64,000 bases of DNA. It comes from Pararhizobium_B sp963760965. GTDB lineage: Bacteria; Pseudomonadota; Alphaproteobacteria; Rhizobiales; Rhizobiaceae. The position numbers and the translations under genes were made by a program. Location: NCBI GenBank assembly GCA_963760965.1, contig CAVXEW010000013.1, forward strand, positions 744,001 through 808,000. The letters run 5' to 3'. This document shows positions 1 through 8,125 of the stretch, in pieces. Each line of letters starts with the position of its first letter. Within the stretch, counting starts at the first letter, position 1. The notes under the pieces were generated by a model. That model was not told where the DNA came from. It saw only the letters and a program-made list of their open reading frames with translations, and did not search any database.

Positions 1-1
1 G

Positions 2-835
2 GGCAGAGGTCTCCTTGTCGCGGTTGGCCTGCTGGCTGCTGGCGGACTGCTGACGGCGTGCGGCAACAAGCCGGACATAGACATCACCGCCTACGCTGTG
101 CAGTCGGATCCCCCGGACGTGCTGTTCAACCAGGGGCTCGCCAACATGAAGGCCGGCCGTTTCTCCGAGGCCAGCCGCAAGTTCGAGGCGGTCGACAAGG
201 AGCATCCCTATTCGGAATATTCCCGGAAGGCGATCCTGATGAATGCCTGGGTGAAATACCGCGACGGCGACTACACCGGAGCGGTGAGCAACGGCAAGCG
301 ATACCTGAATCTCTATCCGACCAGCGACGACGCGGCCTACGCGCAGTACATCGTCGGGCTTGCGTACTACCGGCAGATTCCGGACATCACCCGTGACCAG
401 ACCACTTCGCGCCAGACGATCCAGGCGATGACGGACCTCGTCGATCATTACCCCAAGTCGCAGTACGTCCCGGACGCGGAGGAGAAGATCCGGTTCGCGC
501 GCGACCAGCTTGCCGGCAAGGACATGCAGGTTGGCCGGTACTATCAGGAGCGCAAGGAATATCTTGCGGCGATCAACCGCTACCGCGACGTGGTGGAGAA
601 CTACTCGAACACCCGGCAGATCGAGGAAGCTCTGGCGAGGCTGGTGGAGTGCTACTACGCGCTCGGCCTGACGAGCGAGGCGCAGACGGCCGCGGCGGTG
701 CTCGGTCACAACTACCCGCAAAGCAAGTGGTACAAGGATTCCTACACTCTCCTGGAATCGAAGGGTCTCAAGCCACGGCAGAACCCGGGCTCGTGGCTCT
801 CCAAAGCCGCCGGCAAGCTGGTCGGCGCGAACTGA
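2..835 (+). CDS. bamD: Outer membrane protein assembly factor BamD (5' end cut by window edge)
   Basis: BamD is a periplasmic lipoprotein of the BAM complex that inserts beta-barrel proteins into the outer membrane. The frame is open from base 2 and begins inside a hydrophobic signal segment ending in a lipobox (LLTAC), so only the first few codons are missing. After the lipid-anchored Cys the protein carries TPR-like helices (for example NQGLANMKAGRFSEASRKFE and the repeated motifs with YP or HP ends: EHPYSEY, LYPTSDD, HYPKSQY, NYPQSKW) typical of BamD/ComL. It ends in GKLVGAN. recN follows 172 bp downstream on the same strand, the usual rhizobial order. Confident family assignment; the true start lies outside the window. 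Confidence 0.93.
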   Translation, partial: GRGLLVAVGLLAAGGLLTACGNKPDIDITAYAVQSDPPDVLFNQGLANMKAGRFSEASRKFEAVDKEHPYSEYSRKAILMNAWVKYRDGDYTGAVSNGKRYLNLYPTSDDAAYAQYIVGLAYYRQIPDITRDQTTSRQTIQAMTDLVDHYPKSQYVPDAEEKIRFARDQLAGKDMQVGRYYQERKEYLAAINRYRDVVENYSNTRQIEEALARLVECYYALGLTSEAQTAAAVLGHNYPQSKWYKDSYTLLESKGLKPRQNPGSWLSKAAGKLVGAN

Positions 836-1007
836 GCTTCCCGTCCACGGATGCCTGAAGATCTGGGCCGCGGCCATCATGAGGTGGCCGTTGCCTGTTC
901 AGGACGGTTCCAAATGGCAGGCTGGTGCCGTATGAATTCGCATCGGTGTGTGAGTCGGCGTCCGGCGTCTCCGGTGTCCGGGGCGGGCCATCAGGCTGAA
1001 GGAACCC

Positions 1008-2681
1008 ATGCTCGTACAGCTTTCGATCCGCGACATCGTCCTGATCGAGCGGCTTGATCTTGTCTTCGACGACGGCCTGTCGGTGCTGACCGGCGAGACC
1101 GGCGCGGGCAAGTCGATCCTTCTCGACAGCCTCTCGCTGGCTCTTGGAGGGCGCGGCGACGCAGGGCTCGTCCGTCACGGCGCGGAGCGGGGGCAGGTGA
1201 CCGCCGTCTTCGACGTCCCGGCAAGTCATCCGGCCCGTACGTTGATCGCGGAGAACGGGCTCGACCACGAAGGCGACCTCATCTTCCGGCGCGTGCAATC
1301 CGCGGACGGGCGCACGCGGGTTTTCATAAATGACCAGCCGGCGAGCGTCGCGCTGATGAGGCAGGCCGGCCAGCGCCTCGTGGAAATCCACGGCCAGCAT
1401 GACGACCGGGCGCTCGTCGAGGCCGATGCCCACCGGCAGTTGCTGGACGCCTTCGGAGGCCTGGGCGAAGAGGTCGAGGCCCTGGGCCGCCTTCACCGGA
1501 ACTGGCGGGAACGGGAGAAGGCACTGCGCGATCATCGTGCGCGGGTCGAGGCGGCGGCGCGCGAGGCCGACTATCTGCGCTCGTCGGTCGAAGAACTGGA
1601 AGCGCTCGCGCCCGTCGACGGAGAGGAAGACGAACTCGCTGAAAAGCGCGCCGCCATGATGAAGGCGGAAAAGATCGCGACGGACATCGGCGAGGCCGAT
1701 TCGGTCCTCTCCGGCAATGCCTCCCCGGTTCCGGCGATCAGCTCGCTGCTGCGCCGGCTGGAGCGCAAGGCGGCGGAGGTGCCGGGGCTGCTCGACGATA
1801 CGATCGCCGCGCTCGACACGGCGGTCAACGCACTTGCCGAAGCGCAGATGGCGGTGGAGGCGGCGCTGCGCAATGCAGAGTTCGAGCCGCGCGATCTGGA
1901 GCTGGCCGAGGAACGGCTGTTCGCGCTGCGTGCGGCGTCGCGGAAATACTCCGTGCCGGTGTCCGAGCTGCCGGCGCTCGCCGCCCGGATGATCGAGGAT
2001 CTTGCGGAGCTCGACGCGGGGGAGCAGAAGCTCGGCGAGCTGGAGCGCGAGGTGACGGAGACGCGTTCGGCATACGATGCGTCGGCCGCCTCCCTGTCGG
2101 CGAAGCGGCACGCCGCCGCCACCATGCTTTCGGATGCGGTCATGGCCGAACTGCCGGCGCTGAAGCTGGAGCGTGCGCTGTTTTCCGTCGAAATGGAAAG
2201 CGACGTGGAGCGCCGAGGCCCGGACGGCATCGACCAGGTTGCATTCCACGTCCAGACGAACCCAGGGACACGGCCCGGTCCTCTTCTCAAGGTCGCCTCG
2301 GGGGGCGAGCTTTCCCGTTTTCTTCTTGCGCTGAAAGTGGCGCTTGCCGATCGTGGTTCGGCCCCGACCCTCGTTTTCGACGAGATCGATACCGGGGTCG
2401 GCGGGGCGGTGGCCGATGCGATCGGCCAGAGGCTGAAGCGCCTGTCCGAGAAGGTCCAGGTCCTTTCCGTAACCCATGCGCCGCAAGTCGCGGCACGCGC
2501 GCGCACCCATCTGCTCATTACCAAGGGTCCGCGCGACGGCGGAAGCACTTCAGTGGCGACGCAGGTGACGAGGATGGGCCGCCCCGAGCGCAGGGAGGAG
2601 ATAGCCCGCATGCTGGCTGGTGCATCGGTTACCGAGGAGGCGCGCGCCGCAGCCGCCCGCCTTCTCTCGGAGAACGCGTGA
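1008..2681 (+). CDS. recN: DNA repair protein RecN
   Basis: RecN is an SMC-like ATPase that acts early in recombinational repair of double-strand breaks in the cytoplasm. The 557-residue length is normal. A Walker A motif GETGAGKS lies at residues 29-36, a long coiled-coil middle region rich in E, R and A follows, and the C-terminal half carries the ABC signature SGGELSRF and Walker B TLVFDEIDTGVGG, followed by the TH-AP switch (VTHAPQVAARA). The ATG at 1008 is preceded by AAGGAACCC. It lies between bamD and ligA on the same strand. No SOS box was clearly recognised upstream. Confidence 0.96.
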   Translation: MLVQLSIRDIVLIERLDLVFDDGLSVLTGETGAGKSILLDSLSLALGGRGDAGLVRHGAERGQVTAVFDVPASHPARTLIAENGLDHEGDLIFRRVQSADGRTRVFINDQPASVALMRQAGQRLVEIHGQHDDRALVEADAHRQLLDAFGGLGEEVEALGRLHRNWREREKALRDHRARVEAAAREADYLRSSVEELEALAPVDGEEDELAEKRAAMMKAEKIATDIGEADSVLSGNASPVPAISSLLRRLERKAAEVPGLLDDTIAALDTAVNALAEAQMAVEAALRNAEFEPRDLELAEERLFALRAASRKYSVPVSELPALAARMIEDLAELDAGEQKLGELEREVTETRSAYDASAASLSAKRHAAATMLSDAVMAELPALKLERALFSVEMESDVERRGPDGIDQVAFHVQTNPGTRPGPLLKVASGGELSRFLLALKVALADRGSAPTLVFDEIDTGVGGAVADAIGQRLKRLSEKVQVLSVTHAPQVAARARTHLLITKGPRDGGSTSVATQVTRMGRPERREEIARMLAGASVTEEARAAAARLLSENA

Positions 2682-2784
2682 GCCGGTGCCGAGAGCGAGC
2701 CGGTCCTGGGCCGGCCTGCGCGCAGACGGCCGCCGGGCCGCGCCGGACAAGTTTTAGCAAACCAGAGACCGGAATGATCGCCGC

Positions 2785-4908
2785 ATGACTTCGACCCTGC
2801 GTGACAGACCTGTAGGAAAACTGACCGAGGCCGAAGCGGCGACCGAGCTCGGCCTGCTCGCCGACGAGATCGCCGAGCATGACCGGCGTTACTACCAGGA
2901 AGACGAGCCCGCCGTTTCGGACGCCGCCTACGACGAGTTGCGGCAGAGAAATTCCGCGATAGAGGAGCGTTTCCCGCATCTCAAGCGTGCAGATTCACCG
3001 TCGGAGCGCGTCGGCGTCGCGGTGTCGGAACGGTTCGAGAAGGTTGCGCACAGGCTTCCGATGCTGTCGCTCGACAATGCCTTCTCGGACGAGGAGGTCG
3101 CTGACTTCATCGCCCGGGTGCGCCGGTTCCTGAGACTTTCGCAGGAGAGCGAGATCGCCTTCACGGCCGAGCCGAAGATCGACGGACTGTCGTTGTCGCT
3201 GCGCTACGAGAACCGGGAGCTTGTGACGGCCGCCACGCGCGGTGACGGAACCGTGGGCGAAAACGTGACGGCGAACGCCCGGACCATCGACGAGATCCCG
3301 GTTCGGCTGCCGAAGTCGGCGCCGGAAGTCTTCGAGGTCCGGGGCGAGGTCTACATGACCAAGAAAGCCTTCGCCGAGCTCAACGAAAGGCAGGCCGAGG
3401 CCGGCAAGCAGGCCTATGTCAATCCGCGCAACACCGCCGCCGGCTCGCTGCGCCAGCTCGATCCTTCGGTGACGGCGAGCCGGCCGCTGAAGTTCTTCGC
3501 CTATGCCTGGGGCGAGGTGCAGCCCGGTCTTCCGGCGGGCACGCAGTCCGGCATGCTGGACGAGCTTCGCAGCTACGGCTTTTCGGTCAATCCGCTGACG
3601 CAGCGAATGACCGGCGCCGAAGAGCTTATCGCCCACTACCACCGGATCGAGGAAGAACGGGCGGAACTCGCCTACGACATCGACGGCGTCGTCTACAAGG
3701 TCGACGATCTCGAGCTGCAGCGGCGGCTCGGTTTCGTCTCCCGCAGCCCGCGCTGGGCAATTGCGCACAAGTTTCCCGCAGAGAAGGCGCTGACGATCCT
3801 GAGGGACATCGACATCCAGGTCGGGCGCACGGGGGCGCTGACGCCGGTGGCCCGGCTGGAGCCGGTGACGGTCGGCGGCGTGGTGGTGACGAACGCGACG
3901 CTGCACAATGCCGAGGAAATCGAGCGTCTCGGCGTCAAGATCGGCGACACCGTGCGCATCCAGCGGGCCGGCGATGTCATCCCGCAGGTGCTGGGCGTCG
4001 AGAAGAGCCCGCCGGATGCCAGGCCCTTCGAATTTCCGACGATCTGTCCGTGCCATCTGAAGACCGAAATCGTTCGCGAGGAAACGGCGAGCGGCGAAGA
4101 GGGCGTCGTGCGGCGGTGTTCGGGAGAGTTCGCCTGTCCGTTCCAGCGCAAGGAGCACCTGAAACACTTCGTTTCGCGCCGTGCGTTCGACATCGACGGT
4201 CTTGGCGAGAAGCAGATCGAGTTCTTCTTCGACGACGAGGATCTGCCGATAAAGGGTCCCGCGGATATCTTCACGCTGGCCGAACGCGATGCCGCGAACG
4301 GGCTGCAGAAGCTCCGCAACAAGGAGGGCTACGGCGAGGTCTCGGCGCAGAAGCTTTTCGAGGCCATCGAGGCTCGACGGACGATACCGCTGGAACGGCT
4401 GATCAATGCGCTCGGCATCAGGCATGTCGGGGAGCAGACCGCAAAGACGCTTGCGCGCGCCTACGGCACATGGGACGCCTTTCACGAGGCCGCCCGCCAG
4501 GTCGCCGCCGGCAATGCGGAGGCCGCCGAGGAAATGGACGCGCTCGTTGACGTCGGACCCAGCGTGATCCACTCCGTGGCGCGGTTCTTCGGCGAGGAGC
4601 ACAACCGGCGAATGGTCGATGACCTCGTTGGGCAGCTCGATATCGAGCCGGCGGAGCAGGTGGCCTCCGACAGCCCTGTCGCCGGAAAGACCATCGTCTT
4701 CACGGGGTCGCTCGAGCGGATGACCCGCGAGGAAGCGAAGGCCATGGCAGAAAGGCTGGGTGCCAAGGTCGCCGGGTCGGTGTCGAGGAAGACCGACCTC
4801 GTGGTCGCAGGCCCGGGTGCAGGATCGAAGCTCGCCAAGGCAAGGGAACTCGGTGTCGAGACGATGGACGAGGACGACTGGTTCGAACTGGTTGGCCAAC
4901 GGTCCTAG
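2785..4908 (+). CDS. ligA: NAD-dependent DNA ligase LigA
   Basis: LigA seals nicks in DNA using NAD+ during replication and repair. The 707 residues contain the full family architecture: N-terminal Ia/adenylation domain with catalytic Lys131 in the KIDG motif, OB fold, a four-Cys zinc finger (C-P-C around residue 416, then RRC and ACP), helix-hairpin-helix repeats (INALGIRHVGEQTAKTLA) and a C-terminal BRCT domain (GKTIVFTGSLERMTREEAKA). It starts at ATG 2785, about 100 bp after recN. Its TAG stop shares the palindrome CTAG (4905-4908) with the stop of the convergent peroxidase gene, so the two coding regions overlap by four bases. Confidence 0.97.
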   Translation: MTSTLRDRPVGKLTEAEAATELGLLADEIAEHDRRYYQEDEPAVSDAAYDELRQRNSAIEERFPHLKRADSPSERVGVAVSERFEKVAHRLPMLSLDNAFSDEEVADFIARVRRFLRLSQESEIAFTAEPKIDGLSLSLRYENRELVTAATRGDGTVGENVTANARTIDEIPVRLPKSAPEVFEVRGEVYMTKKAFAELNERQAEAGKQAYVNPRNTAAGSLRQLDPSVTASRPLKFFAYAWGEVQPGLPAGTQSGMLDELRSYGFSVNPLTQRMTGAEELIAHYHRIEEERAELAYDIDGVVYKVDDLELQRRLGFVSRSPRWAIAHKFPAEKALTILRDIDIQVGRTGALTPVARLEPVTVGGVVVTNATLHNAEEIERLGVKIGDTVRIQRAGDVIPQVLGVEKSPPDARPFEFPTICPCHLKTEIVREETASGEEGVVRRCSGEFACPFQRKEHLKHFVSRRAFDIDGLGEKQIEFFFDDEDLPIKGPADIFTLAERDAANGLQKLRNKEGYGEVSAQKLFEAIEARRTIPLERLINALGIRHVGEQTAKTLARAYGTWDAFHEAARQVAAGNAEAAEEMDALVDVGPSVIHSVARFFGEEHNRRMVDDLVGQLDIEPAEQVASDSPVAGKTIVFTGSLERMTREEAKAMAERLGAKVAGSVSRKTDLVVAGPGAGSKLAKARELGVETMDEDDWFELVGQRS

Positions 4909-6275
4909 TAGGTGGCCTCGACCTTGCCGGTCTTCGGATCGTAGCCGTCGGTGAGGGTCTTCAGGAATGCGACGATGTCGTCGATTTCCTGCTCGTCCAG
5001 CGCAGGCGCCTCACCGGGCTTTCGGTCGAGCGGTGCGTCGATCGTATCGACGTTGCCGCGATATTCGGCGGGCAGGTCGTTGAACCTGTCGACCGTCCCG
5101 TCCTGGCGCAGAGGATAGAACCGTGCAGGGTCGACGTCGCGCCGGGCGTAGAACTCCAGCACCTCGCGCAGCGTATGGAAGACGCCGTTGTGGAAGAAAG
5201 CGTGGCGTGTCGCCACGTTGCGCAGGGTGGGCGTCTTGAAGAGACCGCAGTTCCCCGGCTGGCGGGCATAGACGTCATGGCGCAGCGGACCGCAGATGCC
5301 GAGGTCGAAATGTGCCGGGTCGGCGTTGGCCGGGATCGTCGTATTGCGTGGCACCCCGAGGGCCTCGTACTCGTAGTCCGTGAATACCGGCGGCTGGCCG
5401 TCCGGCGTGATCCTGTCGAGGTGGCAGGAGGAGCAGTTTCCCTTTCCGGGATCGTCAAAGAGCTTCAGTCCGCGCGCTTCCTGCGGCGAGAGCTGCACCT
5501 GGCCCCGCAGATAATAGTCGTACTTGCTGTCGAAGGCGTGGAAGGCGGGAGCCTCCGTCTCGTAGCGTGCAATCGCGAAGGCCGCCTCGGACAGCAGCAT
5601 GTCCCGGTTGTCGAGAACCTGCTCGCCGAAGAGCCTGGCGAGTTCGGTGCCATAAGCCGAGCGGATCTTGCGATAGAGCGTTTCCCTGTCGCGATTGGCC
5701 ATTTCGAATTGTGAAAGCAGGGGGCCGAGGACCTGCTCTTCCAGCGTGTCGGCGCGGCCATCCCAGAACATTCCGCCTTCCGGCACCATGTTGGCATTCG
5801 GGCTGGCAAGCGCCGCCTTGGCCCTTCCGGAGGCCATCGGCGCCAGTGGTCCCGCCGGCATACCGGGCGGGCGCTTGCGCGACGGGCTGTCCGCAACGGT
5901 CATCGGGGTTGCTTCGCCCGCCTCGCCGGTGGCGCTCTGCGGACCGACGGAAAAGCTGCGCGTAAGAAACTTGTAGGTGAGGGTCGGCGTGGCACGGATG
6001 CCCGGCCGGTCGAGGTCCGGTCCGCCGAGCTGGACGGCGCGGGCGTTGGCCGGCGCGTAGTGGGCGGCGGGATCGTGGCAGGAGGCGCAGGACATTCTGC
6101 CGGAACCGGACAGGTGCTCGTCATGGAACATGCGCTCGCCGATCCGGGCGACGGCGCTCAGGCCACGGGAGGAAGAAGCGGCCGAAGCCGGCGCGGGGCC
6201 GGCTGAGGCCGCGACGGCGCCCGCGAGCAGAATGCCCGCGAGCGCCGTTGTCGCCACGCCGATGGAAGACCCCAT
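4905..6275 (-). CDS. Di-haem cytochrome c peroxidase / MauG-family protein
   Basis: A periplasmic di-haem protein of the bacterial cytochrome c peroxidase/MauG superfamily. The 456 residues show a signal peptide (residues 1 to about 33, ending PASAASS), a first CxxCH haem site at C63-C66-H67 (CASCH) with MFHDEHLSGSGRMS before it, the conserved MFWDGRADTLEEQVLGPL block near 169-186, and a second CxxCH at C281-C284-H285 (CSSCH). The family reduces H2O2 or oxidises a partner protein; the actual substrate is unknown here. ATG 6275 was chosen because the signal peptide starts there, although the frame stays open further upstream. It lies 26 bp after the phosphoesterase gene and is probably co-transcribed with it. 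A Pro/Ala/Arg-rich insert at about 115-160 is unusual. Confidence 0.88.
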   Translation of the reverse strand: MGSSIGVATTALAGILLAGAVAASAGPAPASAASSSRGLSAVARIGERMFHDEHLSGSGRMSCASCHDPAAHYAPANARAVQLGGPDLDRPGIRATPTLTYKFLTRSFSVGPQSATGEAGEATPMTVADSPSRKRPPGMPAGPLAPMASGRAKAALASPNANMVPEGGMFWDGRADTLEEQVLGPLLSQFEMANRDRETLYRKIRSAYGTELARLFGEQVLDNRDMLLSEAAFAIARYETEAPAFHAFDSKYDYYLRGQVQLSPQEARGLKLFDDPGKGNCSSCHLDRITPDGQPPVFTDYEYEALGVPRNTTIPANADPAHFDLGICGPLRHDVYARQPGNCGLFKTPTLRNVATRHAFFHNGVFHTLREVLEFYARRDVDPARFYPLRQDGTVDRFNDLPAEYRGNVDTIDAPLDRKPGEAPALDEQEIDDIVAFLKTLTDGYDPKTGKVEATY

Positions 6276-6301
6276 CCGTGGGTGCTCCCTATCCGGTAAC
6301 G

Positions 6302-7927
6302 TCAGCGTGTCGAACCGGTCTTCGGGTTCAGCATCAGTTTGGGCGTGTCGCCCTTCGACCAGTCGAACATGCCGTCGATGGAGCCTGCGATCGCGTCGAA
6401 GGAGCCCTGTCCGATGCGCTGGCCGCCGAGCCAGTTGTCCTCGATGAAGCGCATCACCGAACTCTGGTCGATCAGGGTGTGGTCGACATGGTTGATCCTG
6501 GAGTAGGGCGAGACCACCAGGAACGGAATGCGCGTCCCGTAGCCGCAGCGGCCCTGCGCAGGAGCGCCCATGACGCCGGGAAGCGGCGTGCCGCTGGCGC
6601 AACGCTCTCCGTTCAGGACGTCGTAGCCCTTGACCGGGATGTTCGACGGATTGACGATCGCGTGGGCGTGATCGTACCAGCCATCGGAATCGTCGTAGGT
6701 GATGACGACGGCGGTGGATTTCCATTCGGGCGACTTCTGGAGATCGTCGATCACCGAGGTGATGAAGGTCTGGCCGTCGAGCGGATCGGAATAGCCTGCA
6801 TGTCCGTCCTGGTAGCCCGGCGCCTTCAGGAAGCTGACGGCCGGCATGTTGCCGTTCTTCAGGGCTGCGTAGAAGTCCGTCATGTCATACTGGTGATTGG
6901 CGCCGCCGTCGTGGCTGGTGCCGATCGCGTCGACCGAGCCCGGACGGACGTGATCGGGGTTGGCCGTCGACGGATAGTACTGGAACGGCTCGTGATGGGG
7001 GATGTAGTCCACCGGCGTCTCGTGGGTGACGGAGGAGGTCGTCGAACGGGCACAGCCGGTCGTGCCGTTGGCGTTCCTGATGGTCAGGTCGAAGCCGCCT
7101 TCGAACCAGCCCCAGGTGACGTTCCGGGCATTGAGCAGATCGCCGATGTTCTTCCCGATCATCAGGGCCGTCGCGCCCTTGGAGCACTTGTCGCCCGTCG
7201 GGTCGAGGTCGCTGATCATCGTCCAGTTGCCGTTGCCGTCCGGGACGACGCGACCCTTGTCGTAGGTCCCGTCGGCGGCCAGCTTGTAGCCGGGCGGCAG
7301 CATCATGCCGTTCGTCTGGCCGGAAACGAGATTGATGGCGCCCGGGGTCGAGGGCCCGAAGGTGGTCGAGAAGGCGTTGTCGTTCATCGAGAAATGCTGG
7401 GCGTAGTTCCAGAGCGCCGTGACGGTGTTGCCGTCATAGTAGCCCATCACCTGACCCCTTGTGCCGAAGGCACCGGCGCCGCCCTTGGAGCCCTTGCCGG
7501 TGTTTGCCGGGAAGAGATCCATCTTGAAGTCGTTGTAGGCGGCCTGTTCGGCGGTGTAGCCATGGTTCTGGTCGGCACTTGCCGCCTGCGTGCGGTCGAG
7601 CCGGAAGGGGCCGGCCGCGTCGATGCCGTTCTTCGCGCCCTTGCTGTTCGGGTTGTCCTTCAGCAGGCCGGCCTGGGCGAGCGTGTCCACATCCTTCGGC
7701 GTGTCCGCTGAGGCGGTGAAGTTGGGCTCTCCGTCCGGGTTCGCGGCCTTCGGGTAGGTGGCGAAGTAGTGATCGAAGGAAACGTTTTCCTGGAAGATCA
7801 CCACCAGGTGCTTGATGGGCGTCGCGGTGTTCGGTGTGATCTCGGCGGCCTGGCAGGCGCCGGCGGCCGCCGCCATGAGCGCCAGGGCGCTGCATGCCGT
7901 CATGGTATGGCGAAAGTGCTTGTGCAT
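6302..7927 (-). CDS. PF04185-family phosphoesterase (phospholipase C / acid phosphatase type), secreted
   Basis: Members of this alkaline-phosphatase-like family cleave phosphodiesters or phosphomonoesters outside the cytoplasm (non-haemolytic phospholipase C, acid phosphatase AcpA). The start at ATG 7927 is supported by GAGGG eight bases upstream. A signal peptide (MHKHFRHTMTACSALALM... to CQAAE) is followed by the metal/nucleophile motif KHLVVIFQENVSFDHYF, then NDNAFSTTFGPSTPGAINL and, near the C-terminus, YDDSDGWYDHAHA and RIPFLVVSPYSR, all typical of the family. Length about 541 residues. Substrate cannot be decided from sequence. It is the upstream gene of a probable two-gene operon with the di-haem peroxidase. 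Confidence 0.88.
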   Translation of the reverse strand: MHKHFRHTMTACSALALMAAAAGACQAAEITPNTATPIKHLVVIFQENVSFDHYFATYPKAANPDGEPNFTASADTPKDVDTLAQAGLLKDNPNSKGAKNGIDAAGPFRLDRTQAASADQNHGYTAEQAAYNDFKMDLFPANTGKGSKGGAGAFGTRGQVMGYYDGNTVTALWNYAQHFSMNDNAFSTTFGPSTPGAINLVSGQTNGMMLPPGYKLAADGTYDKGRVVPDGNGNWTMISDLDPTGDKCSKGATALMIGKNIGDLLNARNVTWGWFEGGFDLTIRNANGTTGCARSTTSSVTHETPVDYIPHHEPFQYYPSTANPDHVRPGSVDAIGTSHDGGANHQYDMTDFYAALKNGNMPAVSFLKAPGYQDGHAGYSDPLDGQTFITSVIDDLQKSPEWKSTAVVITYDDSDGWYDHAHAIVNPSNIPVKGYDVLNGERCASGTPLPGVMGAPAQGRCGYGTRIPFLVVSPYSRINHVDHTLIDQSSVMRFIEDNWLGGQRIGQGSFDAIAGSIDGMFDWSKGDTPKLMLNPKTGSTR

Positions 7928-8125
7928 GTCCGTATCCCTCATCCAATTTTTCACGACGGTCCGGCGACCCGGCCGACTGTTACGGATTTGCAGCTAGAGA
8001 CGCTGCGTGTCAGGTGGATGAAGGTTGCCTGAAAACTGCCCGAAGCCGGTGTGGCGAGTTGCCGCATGTGCCCGGGGGTCATGGTTCCCGGCCGGGACTG
8101 GCCCGCGGCTGCGCGCCAACCGGCT

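Noticed and set aside
768..2510. Long minus-strand open frame antisense to recN, and similar ones at 2995-4899, 30053-32173, 41223-43025 and 48825-50219
   Set aside because: GC-rich DNA keeps antisense frames open by chance. Each lies opposite a gene with strong family motifs and itself has no recognisable domain or ribosome-binding site.
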